A stretch of 64,000 nt of DNA from Acidimicrobiia bacterium (GTDB lineage: Bacteria; Actinomycetota; Acidimicrobiia; IMCC26256; JAOSJM01): positions 620,001-684,000 of the forward strand of contig JAOSJM010000005.1 of NCBI GenBank assembly GCA_027494165.1, given 5' to 3'. Positions 16,300 to 25,972 of the stretch are shown here, in pieces; the first letter of the stretch is position 1, and each line of letters opens with the position of its first letter. The position numbers and the translations under genes are program-made. The notes under the pieces were generated by a model. The model ran no database searches, was not told the DNA's origin, and saw only the letters and a program-made list of their open reading frames with translations.

Positions 16300-17709
16300 A
16301 TGCGCCGCGCGAGCCCGCTCGACGCCAGCTACCTCTCGGGGGAGACGGGGAGCTGGCACATGCACGCCGGTGCGCTCGTGGTGCTCGACCCCGCCACTGC
16401 CCCGGAGCCGCTCACCGCCGACCGAGTCCGCGAGCTCGTCCGCCGGCGGCTCCCCCTCCTCGACCCCTTGCGCAAGCGCCTCGTGGAGGTGCCGCTCGGG
16501 CTCGACCGGCCGCTGTGGGTGGAGGACGCCGAGCCCGACCTGTACCACCACGTCCGTCCGGTGGGCGTGCCGGCACCCGGAGGGCCCCGCCAGCTCGCCG
16601 ACCTCGTCGGCAGCCTCTTCTCGTATCAGCTCGACCGGAGCCGGCCCCTGTGGGAGCTCTGGGTGGTCGACGGCCTCGACGACGGGCGGGTGGCGGTGCT
16701 CGTGAAGGTCCACCACGCGCTCGTCGACGCGACCCGCGGCGCGGCACTCTACGAGGCGCTGCTCGATCCCCGCCCCGACGCCCCGCTCGACCGACCCGCC
16801 GGCCCGTCACGGGGGACCGAGCGGGTCCCCTCCGACGTCGAGCTGGTCCTGGGGGCCCTGATCTCCGTCGCGGGGACGCCCTGGCGGATGGCCCGGACCG
16901 CCGCCCACCTGGCCCGCGCGGCGGCGGGCATGGTCCGGTTGCGAGCCTCGGCCGAGGGCGGGGGCGTGACGTTCCCCTTCCAGGCCCCCCGGACCTCGCT
17001 GAACCAACCGATCACCTCGCGACGCGGCCTCGCCTTCGTCTCGACCCCGCTCGAGGACGTGAAGACCGTGAAGCGGGCCTTCGGGACGACCGTCGGCGAC
17101 GTCGTCCTGGCCCTCTGCGGCGGCTCGCTGCGGCGCTACCTCGAGGCGCGGGGCGAGCTGCCCGACCGGCCGCTCGTCGCGCAGGTGCCGGTGGCGGTGC
17201 GGATCGGCGACACCGGCGACCGCCGGGCCAACGCGGTGTCGGTCATGGCCGCCGCCCTCGGGACGCACCTCGCCGACCCGGTCGAGCGGCTGCAGGCCGT
17301 GCAGGCCTCCACCCGGAGCGCCGCGCTCGTGCACCGGTCGCTCGGCGACGACCCCGTGCTCGAGATCGCCCGGGCCGCGCCGCCGGCGGTGATGGCGGCC
17401 GGCGTGCGGGCCTACACACGCCTCCGCCTGTCCGAGCACCACCCCCCGGCGTTCAACCTCATCGTCTCGAGCGTCCCGGGCCCCCGGGTCCCGCTGTACA
17501 CGGCCGGGGCCCGGCTCGTGGCCCTGTACCCGATGGGTCCGCTGCTCGACGGGGGCGGGCTCAACATCACCGCGGTGAGCCACGCCGACCGGATGGACCT
17601 CGGCTTCCTCGTCTGCCCCGACGTCGTCCCCGACCCGTGGACCCTCGCCGACGTGATCCCCGACGAACTCGAGACGCTGAGGAAGGCGGCCGAACGGGTC
17701 GCGGCCTGA
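16300..17709 (+). CDS. Wax ester synthase/diacylglycerol acyltransferase (WS/DGAT)
   Basis: Condenses acyl-CoA with a long-chain alcohol or diacylglycerol to make storage wax esters or triacylglycerol. The 469-residue length is typical. It starts RRASPLDASYL, carries the PLWE motif (residues 116-119), the active-site HHALVDA (His138, His139, Asp143) and the C-terminal FNLIVSSVPGPRVPLY block. The active-site motif is usually HHxxxDG; here Ala replaces the Gly, a minor variation. It follows the hydrolase gene by 11 bp. Together they point to a neutral-lipid storage and mobilisation unit, consistent with the beta-oxidation genes around it. Confidence 0.93.
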   Translation: MRRASPLDASYLSGETGSWHMHAGALVVLDPATAPEPLTADRVRELVRRRLPLLDPLRKRLVEVPLGLDRPLWVEDAEPDLYHHVRPVGVPAPGGPRQLADLVGSLFSYQLDRSRPLWELWVVDGLDDGRVAVLVKVHHALVDATRGAALYEALLDPRPDAPLDRPAGPSRGTERVPSDVELVLGALISVAGTPWRMARTAAHLARAAAGMVRLRASAEGGGVTFPFQAPRTSLNQPITSRRGLAFVSTPLEDVKTVKRAFGTTVGDVVLALCGGSLRRYLEARGELPDRPLVAQVPVAVRIGDTGDRRANAVSVMAAALGTHLADPVERLQAVQASTRSAALVHRSLGDDPVLEIARAAPPAVMAAGVRAYTRLRLSEHHPPAFNLIVSSVPGPRVPLYTAGARLVALYPMGPLLDGGGLNITAVSHADRMDLGFLVCPDVVPDPWTLADVIPDELETLRKAAERVAA

Positions 17710-17790
17710 GACCCCGTGACGAGCACGTCCCCGGGTCGGTTGCGGGAGCGGGGACCGCGACCCCGGGACCGCGTCGACCGGCAGGCCGGG

Positions 17791-18535
17791 TCAACGCCCC
17801 TCGAAGCGGGGGACGGCGCTCGAGGAAGGCCCGCCGCCCCTCCACCAGGTCCTCGGTGCCCGCGAGCAGCCGGCTCAGCAGCTCCTCGAGCCGGAGGCCG
17901 TCGGCGAGCGCCACGTCGAGGCCGCGGTGGGCGGCCTCCTTCGCCCGGGCCAGGGCGAGCGGCGCCCGTTCGGCCAGCCGCTCCGCCAGCGCCAGCGCGC
18001 CGGGGAGCGCCTCGCCGGCCGGCACGACCCGGTTCACGAGCCCGATCCGCTCGGCCCGGTGGGCGTCGACGGGGTCGCCGGTCAGGAGCATCTCGAGGGC
18101 CACCGCGAGCGGAACCGCCCGGGGGAGCCGTTGCGTGGCGCCCGCCCCCTGCATGAGCCCCCAGCGGACCTCCGGCGAGCCGAGGCGGGCCGTCTCGTCG
18201 GCGACCCGCAGATCGGCGCAGAGGGCCAGCTCGAGGCCACCCCCCAGGACGTTCCCCTGCAGCGCGACGACGATCGGCTTGTGGCACTCGAAGTCGCGGG
18301 TGATGCCTCCGTGGATCACCCTTCCACGGCCGGCGTCCTCCTTCAGGTCGACGCCGGCGCAGAAGTCCTGCCCCCGGCCGGCCAGCACGGCCACCCGCTT
18401 CGACCGGTCGGCCCGGAAGGCGAGGAACGCCTCGCGCAGCGCCTCACTCGTCGCCCGGTCGAGCGCGTTGCGCGCCTCCGGACGGTTCAGCGCGACGACG
18501 ACGATCTCGCCCCGGTCCTCGATGTCGACCGACAC
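17791..18535 (-). CDS. Enoyl-CoA hydratase/isomerase (3' end frameshifted)
   Basis: Crotonase-fold enzyme of about 248 residues. It has NRPEARNALDR near residue 16, the oxyanion-hole strands DFCAGVDLKE and GNVLGGGLELAL, and PEVRWGLMQGAGATQRLPR with the first catalytic Glu. The frame is lost in the last ten codons. The downstream bases CGC-TTC-GAG-GGG-CGT-TGA give the common crotonase ending RFEGR and a stop at 17791. Two extra C in the C5 run near 17810 would restore ERRPPRFEGR, identical to the ending of the neighbouring crotonase. GTG at 18535 follows GGAGGGGGGAG. Confidence 0.85.
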
Positions 18536-18687
18536 GGCTCCCCCCTCCGACCTCTCGGGCCCGGCGGACTCGTCCCCGTCCGGACCCACTCCACTCCCGG
18601 GACGCCGAGCCGCTGCATAAGGTAGAGGAAAGGCGGGGGACGCTTCCGGTGAGCCGACGGACCCCGGGAGGGCCGCGAGGGGGGACC

Positions 18688-19497
18688 ATGGGGACGGATG
18701 GGAGCGTCGACGGCCTGATGGTCGCCGAGAGCGGCGGGGCGCTGCGCCTGACCCTCAACCGGCCCGAGGCCCGCAACGCCGTCGACGACGTCACGCTGGC
18801 CGCGCTGGTGGAGCAGGTCGAGGCGGCCCGCCGCCGGGGTGACCTGCGGGTGATCCTGGTCTCCTCGGTCGGCGAGCACTTCTGCGCCGGCATCGACCTC
18901 TCGGGGGCCGAGGCGCGCCGGGACCGCGCGGCCCGCGTCGGGCACATCCAGCGGTCGCTGCACTCCGGGGCCCACCGGCTCACACTCGCCCTCTCCGAGG
19001 TGCAGCTCCCGGTGGTGGCCGCGGTCCGGGGCTGGTGCGCCGGGCTCGGTCTCCACCTCGCCCTGGCCGCCGACCTCGTGGTCGCGTCGCGGACCGCCCG
19101 CTTCTGGGAGCCCTTCACGACCCGGGGCTTCACGCCCGACGGCGGCGGCACGTGGATGCTCCCCCGTCTCGTGGGCGTGGCCCGGGCCAAGGAGATGCTC
19201 CTGCTCGGCCGGCCGGTCGGGGCCGACGAGGCGGCCGAGTGGGGCATGATCCACGAGGCGGTCGACGACGCCGAGCTCGAACCCGCGGCCGAGGCCCTCG
19301 TGGCCCGGCTCGCCGACGCCGCCACGGTCGCCGTCGGGCTCACGAAGTGGCTCGTGAACCGCTCGCTCGAGGTCGACCTCGCCGACGCGCTCGCCCACGA
19401 GGCCTTCGTGGAGGAGCTGGCCCTGCGCAGCCCCGACTTCAAGGAGGGCATCGCCGCGCTGCGCGAGCGGCGCCCACCCCGGTTCGAGGGCCGCTGA
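18688..19497 (+). CDS. Enoyl-CoA hydratase/isomerase family protein
   Basis: A 269-residue crotonase. Oxyanion-hole strands are HFCAGIDLSG and RGWCAGLGLHLAL. The region where hydratases place their first catalytic Glu reads WEPFTTRGFTPDGGG, and no second Glu is obvious, so the reaction may be isomerase- or hydrolase-like rather than hydration. The ATG at 18688 follows GGGGGGACC. It is divergent from the crotonase at 17791-18535, sharing about 150 bp of promoter region that includes the AT-richer TGCATAAGGTAGAGG. Confidence 0.88.
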   Translation: MGTDGSVDGLMVAESGGALRLTLNRPEARNAVDDVTLAALVEQVEAARRRGDLRVILVSSVGEHFCAGIDLSGAEARRDRAARVGHIQRSLHSGAHRLTLALSEVQLPVVAAVRGWCAGLGLHLALAADLVVASRTARFWEPFTTRGFTPDGGGTWMLPRLVGVARAKEMLLLGRPVGADEAAEWGMIHEAVDDAELEPAAEALVARLADAATVAVGLTKWLVNRSLEVDLADALAHEAFVEELALRSPDFKEGIAALRERRPPRFEGR

Positions 19498-19616
19498 CGA
19501 GGGACCGCCGGGGGGCTCGGGAGCGGGGCTGCGATCCGGAGAGGTGCCGGCCGCCCGGTGGACGGGCGATCGCGGGCGTCCGTAGCATCGCCCGACCGGG
19601 ACAGGGGGAGCTGCTG

Positions 19617-20407
19617 ATGACCGAGGATCGGACCGCCGTCGTCCTGCGCGACCTCGTCGACGGCGTCGGGATCGTGTCGCTGAACCGGCCTCACCGGCAC
19701 AACGCCATCGACGACGACACCGGCGCCGCGCTCGGCGACGCGATCGACTGGGCCGCCGGCGATCCCCGGGTCCGCTGCATCCTGCTGCGCGGCGAGGGCC
19801 CGTCGTTCACCTCCGGGCGCGACATGGCCGTGCTCGGCCACCGCGCGCAGGGCGAGAGCGACTTCGAGTTCGTCCGCCGGGCCCAGGAGCGGAGCCTGGC
19901 CCTCATGGAGGGGCCCAAGCCCGTCGTCGCCGCCCTCAAGGGCTACGCGCTCGGCGGAGGGTTCGAGATGGCCCTGCGCGCCGACCTGCGGGTCGCGGCC
20001 GGCGACGTGAAGCTCGGCCTCCCCGAGATCCGCTACGGCCTCCTCCCCGACACCGGGGGACCCAGATCCTCACCACCCTGATAGGTCCCGAGCGGACCAA
20101 GTACCTCGTGATGACCGGGGACCGCATCGGGGCCGACGAGGCGCTGGCCTGGGGCCTCGTCCACCGGATCGTGCCGGTGGACGAGCTGGACGCGGTGGCG
20201 CTCGACCTCGCCCGCCGCCTCGCGGCGGGCCCCCCGCTGGCCCTCGCCCTCGCCAAGCAACTCGTGGACCAGGTGTTCGCCGACGCGGTGCGCCGTGGCA
20301 TCCGCCAGGAGCTCGTCGCTCAGACCGCGTTGTTCGCCAGCGAGGACTACCGCGAGGCGAAGGCCGCGCGGCTCGAGGACCGACCTCCGGTCTTCCGGGG
20401 CCGGTAG
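19617..20407 (+). CDS. Enoyl-CoA hydratase/isomerase (frameshifted)
   Basis: Crotonase of about 263 residues split by one missing base. The first part starts MTEDRTAVVLRDLVDGVG and includes NRPHRHNAID, FTSGRDMAVL and GYALGGGFEMAL, then PEIRYGLLPDTGG. The second part continues TQILTTLIGPERTKYLV, then GDRIGADEALAWGL and the ending DRPPVFRGR. The break is at about 20060, where five G are present and six are needed to read GGG-GGG-ACC. Third of three crotonases in a row, so this is a locus for several double-bond chemistries or substrate ranges. Confidence 0.85.
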
Positions 20408-20456
20408 CGGGACCGGCCCGGGACGCCCGGGCGGAGCACGACACGGGGGGACGACG

Positions 20457-21703
20457 GTGGGCGTGGGCACCGGTACGGCCGATGGCGGGTTGGAGGCCTT
20501 TCGGACCCGGGTCCGGGCGTGGTGCGAGGAGCACGTGCCGGAGGGCTGGCCGGCGCGGATGGCCACGGCCGGCCGCGAGGAGTACGTGGCGTTCCAGCGG
20601 TGGTGGCTGGCCGAGTTGCGCGCCGGCGGCTTCGCCGCCCCCCACTGGCCGAGGGAGTGGGGTGGCGCCGGCTTCTCCCTCCCCGAGCTGGTCGTGGTCT
20701 ACGAGGAGCTGGCCCGGGCCGACGCCCCCCGCCTGGGGCTCTACTTCGTGTCCCTCCACCACGCGCCGGCCACCCTGCTCGGCGCCGGCACCCCCGAGCA
20801 GCAGCGCCGCCACCTCCCGGCCATCCTCGACGGCGAGGTGTGGTGCCAGGGCTTCAGCGAGCCCGACGCCGGCTCCGACCTCGCCTCGCTCACGACCCGG
20901 GCCGAGCGGCACGGCGACGACTTCGTCGTGAACGGCCAGAAGATCTGGTCCAGCCTCGCCGACCACGCCGACTACTGCCTGCTGCTGGCCCGGACCGACC
21001 CGACCGCCCCGAAGCGCCGGGGGATCTCCTACCTCATCCTCGACATGCGCAGCCCCGGGATCGAGGTCCGCCCCATCACGACCTGCGTGGGCGGGGCCGA
21101 GTTCTGCGAGATCTTCCTCACCGACGTCGTGATCCCGGCCGAGAACCTCGTCGGGCCGGAGCACGACGGGTGGCGGGTGGCCCAGACGACCCTCTCGGCC
21201 GAGCGCAGCGTCACCATCGTGGAGCTGGCCGAGCGCCTCCGGTCCTCGCTCGCCCGGCTCCTGGAGCTCGCCTCCGTCCGGCCCGGCGTGACGAGCCCGA
21301 CCGCGTCCCGGGACCCGGTGCTGCGCCAGGCGCTCGCCCGTTCCTACGCCGAGGTCGAGATCCTCCGCCTGCTGTGCTCGCGCATGGTCGAGAACCTCGT
21401 CCGCCACGGCGGGCCGGGGCCCGAGGCGTCGATCGTCAAGCTCGTCTACAGCGAGACCCTCCAGCGCCTCACCGGTCTCGGCGCCCGGATCGAGGGGTCC
21501 CGGTCCCAGCTCGTCGAGGACGGGCCGGCGGGTGACGGGTCGGGCCACTGGCTGCGTGACCACCTCGGCTCGTGGTCCTGGACCATCGCCGGGGGACCAA
21601 CGAGATCCAGCGGACCCTCGTGGGCGAACGGGTGCTCGGCCTCCCCCGCGAGTCCGCCGGCGGCGAGACACCTCGCCACGTGGCGGCAGAGCGCCGGCGG
21701 TGA
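20457..21703 (+). CDS. Acyl-CoA dehydrogenase (frameshifted near 3' end)
   Basis: About 415 residues after correction. It has the N-terminal RTRVRAWCEEHVPEGW, QGFSEPDAGSDLASLTT and GQKIWSSLADHADYCLLLA, a pattern of the large-substrate FadE26/FadE29-like dehydrogenases. The C-terminus should read TIAGGTNEIQRTLVGERVL, but the run at about 21590 has five G where six are needed, and without the sixth the frame runs into junk. Restored, the stop is at 21701-21703, one base before the end of the convergent TetR gene. The GTG start at 20457 follows GGGGGGACGAC. Confidence 0.87.
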
Positions 21704-22324
21704 TCAGCAGCCCGAGGCCGCGGTGACGGCGCCGCGCAGGGCGAGCTCCACGACCGCCCGGGCCTCCTCCACCGAGCACCTCCGACGGCGGCGGAGCACG
21801 TCCCAGGTGGCGAAGCACGTGGCGACGTCGAGCGCGTCGAGCAGCGTCCGCCGCACGTCCTCGCCCAACCGGCCCAGCTCGGCGGCGAACACGATCTCCA
21901 CCCGCTGCCGCATGATCTCGTCGCCTTGGGCGAGGCGGGCCGCGAGCAGCGGGGAGTCGGACGCGGCGACCAGGGCGGCTCGCCGGACCGGGGCGATGGT
22001 CTCGAACACCCGGGCCCGCTGCTCGACGAGGGCGGCGATCCGCTCGGCGAGGGTGCCCGCGACGGGGACGGGTCGCAGGAGGGACGCGACCTTCGCCGTC
22101 TGGCGGTCGGCGAGGGACGAGTAGAGGGTGTCGAGGTCGTCGAAGTGCTGGAAGACCGTCCGCGGCGAGAGGCCCGCCCGCTCCGCGATCTGCCTGGCCG
22201 TGGGCCGCTCCCGACCCTCCTCGAGGAGGGCGAGGAGCGCGTCCATCACCCGGACCCGGTTGCGCTCGCCGCGCAACCGCCGACGATCGCGGGTCGTCCT
22301 CGGCGTCTCACCCGCCCCGCTCAT
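21704..22324 (-). CDS. TetR family transcriptional regulator
   Basis: A 206-residue one-component repressor. The helix-turn-helix is TARQIAERAGLSPRTVFQHF (about residues 42-61), with a ligand-binding helical domain after it. ATG start with no overlap. It lies between the crotonase/dehydrogenase block and an SDR, convergent with the first and divergent from the second, so it most likely responds to an acyl-CoA or related ligand and controls one of these units. The operator is not identified. Confidence 0.92.
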   Translation of the reverse strand: MSGAGETPRTTRDRRRLRGERNRVRVMDALLALLEEGRERPTARQIAERAGLSPRTVFQHFDDLDTLYSSLADRQTAKVASLLRPVPVAGTLAERIAALVEQRARVFETIAPVRRAALVAASDSPLLAARLAQGDEIMRQRVEIVFAAELGRLGEDVRRTLLDALDVATCFATWDVLRRRRRCSVEEARAVVELALRGAVTAASGC

Positions 22325-22504
22325 CGTGTCACCATCCGTGGCTGACGTCAGGAAACCGACATCTTAGGGCCCGCCCGGCGGCCCGCCTCGCGGGGCGGCC
22401 CGGGTCCTCGAGCCGCCCCGGAGACCGGACGGTTGGGCCAGACTGCGGGCGGGAGAGGCCGGTGCCGCACCGGGGGACCGGCCCGACGAGGGGAGGGAGG
22501 CACC

Positions 22505-23280
22505 GTGCAGGTCGCGCTCGTCACCGGGGCGTCGTCGGGGATCGGCGAGGTCTTCGCACGAAGGCTGGCCGCTCGCGGCCACGACCTGGTGCTGGTGGCC
22601 CGGCGCCGCGAACGCCTCGACCGGCTCGCCGACGAGCTGACCGGGACCGACCGGACCGTCGAGGTGCTTCCAGCCGACCTCACCGACCCGGATCAGCTCG
22701 CGTGCGTCGAGGAGCGGCTGACCGACGGGCGCCGACCCGTGGACCTCCTCGTGAGCAACGCCGGCGTGGGGACCGCCGGCCCGTTCGCCGAGATCCCCGC
22801 CGACCGGGAGGAGCTGGCGCTGCGCCTCAACACGCTCGCCCCCTGCGCCTCGCCCACGCCGCCCTTCCCGGGATGCTGGACCGGGGCCGGGGCGCGCTCG
22901 TGCTCGTGTCCTCGCTCTCGGGGCTCCTCCCGGTCGCCCCGCGGGCGGCCACCTACGCCGCGACCAAGGCCTTCCTCGCGAGCCTGGGCCGGTCCCTCCA
23001 CGTCGAGGTCGCAGGCACGGGCGTGCAGGTCATGGTGCTGTGCCCGGGGTTCACCCGCACCGGCTTCCAGGAGGCGTCCGACTGGGACCAGCGGCGCGTG
23101 CCCACCCTGCTGTGGACCTCCACGCCGCAGGTGGTGGACCGCGCCCTGCGCGACCTCGAGCGCGGCCGGGTGGTGAGCATCCCCGGTCTGCCCAACCGGG
23201 TCCTGGCCACGGCGGCCCGCGTGATGCCGGCCGGTCTCACCCGCGCGGTCACCGGGAGGGTCATGCGCCGCTACGCCTAG
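22505..23280 (+). CDS. Short-chain dehydrogenase/reductase (frameshifted)
   Basis: Classical SDR of about 258 residues. The N-terminal [20 protein letters not shown] binds NAD(P), VSNAGVG is the NAG motif, and the second part carries [12 protein letters not shown] with Ser and TYAATKAFL with the catalytic Tyr-Lys. The frame breaks near 22845: five C are present where six would read GCC-CCC-CTG and join NTLAP to [25 protein letters not shown] precedes the GTG. The C-terminal [17 protein letters not shown] is seen in DltE/YqjQ-like SDRs. Divergent from TetR, a possible regulator. Confidence 0.87.
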
Positions 23281-23413
23281 GCGGTCGAGGGAGCCGGGGT
23301 CGCGACGCCCGCACCCCCGACCGGCCCCATGACCGTGGGCCCCCGTAGGCTCCGGGCCGACCGGCGCGCCCCGGCTCGGGCGCGGCCACCTTCGTGCTTT
23401 CCGGAGTCGCGCG

Positions 23414-23902
23414 ATGTCGATCATCGACCGGTACCTCGAGGCCAACGTCCGCTACGCGGCGACCTTCGACCAGGAAGACCTCGCGGTCCGTCCCGCGGCC
23501 CGGCTCGCCGTGCTCACGTGCATGGACTCGCGGGTCGACCCGCTGCGGATGCTGGGCCTGGCCCTGGGCGACGCCCACGTCGTGCGCAACGCGGGTGGCC
23601 GGGCCTCGGACGACGCCATCCGCTCGCTCCTCCTCTCGTCGCGCGTGCTGGGCACCGTCGAGGTGGCGGTGATCCACCACAACGACTGCGGCCTCGAGGG
23701 CCAGACCGACGAGTCGCTGCGGGAGCGCCTGGCGACCGAGCACGGCGTCGACGCCTCCGGCGTGGCCTTCCTCCCCTTCGGGGACCTGGCCGAGAGCGTC
23801 CGGGAGGACGTGGCCCGGATCCGGTCCTCCCCCCTGCTCGACATGGCCGTGACGGGCTGGACCTACGACGTCCGCACGGGCCGCCTGGACCGGGTCGTCT
23901 GA
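23414..23902 (+). CDS. Beta-carbonic anhydrase
   Basis: Zinc enzyme interconverting CO2 and bicarbonate. The ligands and catalytic dyad are visible: CMDSR (Cys36, Asp38, Arg40) and HHNDCG (His89, Cys92). At 162 residues it belongs to the short beta class like M. tuberculosis Rv1284. It begins with ATG after GGAGTCGCG. It stands alone between an SDR and a 359-bp intergenic region. Bicarbonate supply for acyl-CoA carboxylases is a plausible role (inference). Confidence 0.95.
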   Translation: MSIIDRYLEANVRYAATFDQEDLAVRPAARLAVLTCMDSRVDPLRMLGLALGDAHVVRNAGGRASDDAIRSLLLSSRVLGTVEVAVIHHNDCGLEGQTDESLRERLATEHGVDASGVAFLPFGDLAESVREDVARIRSSPLLDMAVTGWTYDVRTGRLDRVV

Positions 23903-24261
23903 CGCGGCGCCCGGAGGCCGCGGGCCCCGGGAGCCCGTGCCGCCACGGCGGGCATGGCGGACGCGACCGGGGCGACCGGGGCCCTCGCCGGGGTACCCCG
24001 GCCGGACCCCGGTCCTCACCGTCTCCGATCCCATCCCGTTCCCGGTGGCGTCCACGCCGTGTCGCACGAAGGGGGAAGCCGGGCGGCGGGAGCGAGCCCC
24101 GGCCGCGGGCGATTCCCGGCTTCCCTACCCCACTTACAGTCACGGGACCCCCGAGAGGTTTACGTCCGGCGTCGAATCACCGGACGGATCCCCGGGGGCC
24201 CCTGACCAGGGGATCGGGGTCGCCCGGGATTCGGGTGGGAACGCGCGGTACGTTGGGCGCC
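23903..24261. other. Intergenic region with a multi-stem inverted repeat
   Basis: About 360 bp without a gene. It holds a perfect 11-bp inverted repeat, GGGAAGCCGGG (24073-24083) and CCCGGCTTCCC (24115-24125), separated by 31 bp that contain a further GCCC/GGGC pairing. An AT-richer stretch (CACTTACAGT, then GAGAGGTTTACG) follows at about 24130-24170. This could be a structured leader or attenuator for the PAS protein gene starting at 24262. It matched no riboswitch class I could recall. Confidence 0.5.
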
Positions 24262-25323
24262 GTGACCTGGCTCGTCGTCGCCGCCATCGCCGTCGGTGCC
24301 CTCGTCCTCCTCGGGCTCCTCGCCGCCGCCGTCGATCGTCGACGCCTGCGGGTCGCGCTGCGCCGCGGCGAGCTGCTCCCCGTGGAGGACGGCACCGGGG
24401 TGTGCCGCCTCGACCGGCGCGGGAGGGTGGTCTCGATGAACCTCGCCGCCCGGGCCCTGCTCGGTCGCGGTCCCGAGACGCTGCGGGAGCCCGGGGCGCT
24501 GGCGAGCCTCCTGCGCGCCGGGGAGGGTGCGGGGGACCGGCGGGTGGCCCGCACGGACGGGAGCGAGGTCGCCGTGCACCTGCGCCGGGTCCCGGTGCGG
24601 CGCGGGACCCTCTTCGTCCTCCGGGACCGCCGCGAGGTCGACCGGATGAGGTCGGAGGTGCAGGCCCTCGAGGAGCGGCTCGTCCAGGCGTCGGCTCGCG
24701 CCGACGTCGCCGAGCGGGACCTGGAGCGCGAGGTCGCCCGCGCCGACCTCCTCGCCGACCGCCTGGACGCCGCGGCGGCCCGGGCCGACGAGCCGGAGCA
24801 GCACCCCGAGCGGCTCCCGGTGCGCCCGCTCCCGGGACGGACCCCCACCGCCGGGAGCCCGGCGACGCTCCGTGCCCTCTGGGCGCTCGAGCGGCTGCGC
24901 CAGGCGCGTGAGTGGGGCAGCGTCGCGCCGCCCGTGCCCGCGGGGGGCGACGATCTCTCCGACGAGCTGCGCGCCGCGATCGAGCTCGAGCTGGCGATGC
25001 TGCGCGACGAGATCGGGACCGACGGCGACCTGGTCGAGGACTGGGTCGACGCGCCGATCCCGGCCGCGTCGGCGCTGGCGGCTCTGCGGGTGGCCCAGGA
25101 GGTCATGGGCGCGGTCGCCAAGCGCGCCGACAAGGTCGACGTGGGGCTTCGAGCCGACAGCGGCGGCCTGGTCCTGACCCTCGCCGCGCTCAGCTGGAAG
25201 GGTGCGGTCGAGCAGCTCTCGTCCCTCGGGGTCCTCTCGGAGGCGGTCGAGGCCGTCAACGGCAAGCTGCACGTCGACCGCCACGAGAGCCGCCTCGTCG
25301 TCATCCTCGAGCTGCCGGCCTGA
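24262..25323 (+). CDS. Membrane-anchored PAS protein with degenerate histidine-kinase-like ATPase fold
   Basis: A 353-residue protein: one N-terminal membrane helix (residues 1-24), a PAS-like domain (about 35-125, GVCRLDRRGRVVSMNLAARA), a coiled coil (VDRMRSEVQALEERLVQASA onward), a linker, and a C-terminal region with the spacing of a sensor kinase catalytic domain (ALRVAQEVMGAVAKRADKVD, later SEAVEAVNGKLHV). The N-box Asn and glycine-rich ATP lid of active kinases are not visible and no phospho-acceptor His box is obvious. It is probably a signalling scaffold or pseudokinase. The GTG at 24262 has no clear ribosome-binding site and may be leaderless. The next gene is 57 bp downstream. Confidence 0.7.
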   Translation: MTWLVVAAIAVGALVLLGLLAAAVDRRRLRVALRRGELLPVEDGTGVCRLDRRGRVVSMNLAARALLGRGPETLREPGALASLLRAGEGAGDRRVARTDGSEVAVHLRRVPVRRGTLFVLRDRREVDRMRSEVQALEERLVQASARADVAERDLEREVARADLLADRLDAAAARADEPEQHPERLPVRPLPGRTPTAGSPATLRALWALERLRQAREWGSVAPPVPAGGDDLSDELRAAIELELAMLRDEIGTDGDLVEDWVDAPIPAASALAALRVAQEVMGAVAKRADKVDVGLRADSGGLVLTLAALSWKGAVEQLSSLGVLSEAVEAVNGKLHVDRHESRLVVILELPA

Positions 25324-25380
25324 GGCCGCGCCACCCCCGCCGGCGAGACCGGCGAACGCCCGCGACCCCGGAGGCCCGCG

Positions 25381-25866
25381 TTGGAGACCGTCCCCAAGCC
25401 CGACGAGCTGCTCGCCCTCCACGGGGTGACCGAGGCGCTCTTCGAGATGCTCCGGGAGTGGTTCGACGTCCCCGAGCGCGTCACCCTCGACCTCTCCGAC
25501 GTCGACGCCGCCGTCACCGAGATGGGGGACCCGGTCATGATCGCGGCGCTGGCCATGCGCAAGCTCCAGGCCCTCCGCCTCCTCGCCACCCCGGGCGTCC
25601 GGACCTCCACCGACATGGTCGTGACGATCGTCCAGGACCTCACCCGGGCCCTGCTCCAGGCTCCGGTCATGCGGCTCCGGCTGGCCGCCGAGCACACCGA
25701 CTGGGACGCCGCGCTGGCCCGCCTCGACGACGAGGAGCCCGCCCCGCTCACCAGCGACGCTCCGGACCCCGAGATCGAGCGGTTCCACCTCCTGCACGGG
25801 CGCCTCCACGAGGCCGCCCGGGCCGTGCTCGAGGTGTCCGGGGGCGAGATCCGCCTCCTCGAGTAG
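25381..25866 (+). CDS. Conserved hypothetical protein, helical
   Basis: A 161-residue soluble, mostly helical protein beginning METVPKPDELLALHGVTEAL. TTG at 25381 is chosen because GGAGGCCCGCG precedes it. I do not recognise a family. There is no cysteine pair, membrane helix or catalytic motif. It follows the PAS protein on the same strand with a short gap, so it may be its signalling partner; that is a guess from position. Confidence 0.65.
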   Translation: METVPKPDELLALHGVTEALFEMLREWFDVPERVTLDLSDVDAAVTEMGDPVMIAALAMRKLQALRLLATPGVRTSTDMVVTIVQDLTRALLQAPVMRLRLAAEHTDWDAALARLDDEEPAPLTSDAPDPEIERFHLLHGRLHEAARAVLEVSGGEIRLLE

Positions 25867-25972
25867 GGCCCGCGGGGCCCCGGCCTGCGACGCCGGACCC
25901 GAGAGGTCCTGCGCGGCCGCGCCTCGGTACCCTCGGTGGAGTCCGCGATCGGGGGGAGGAAGGAGCCAGGCC

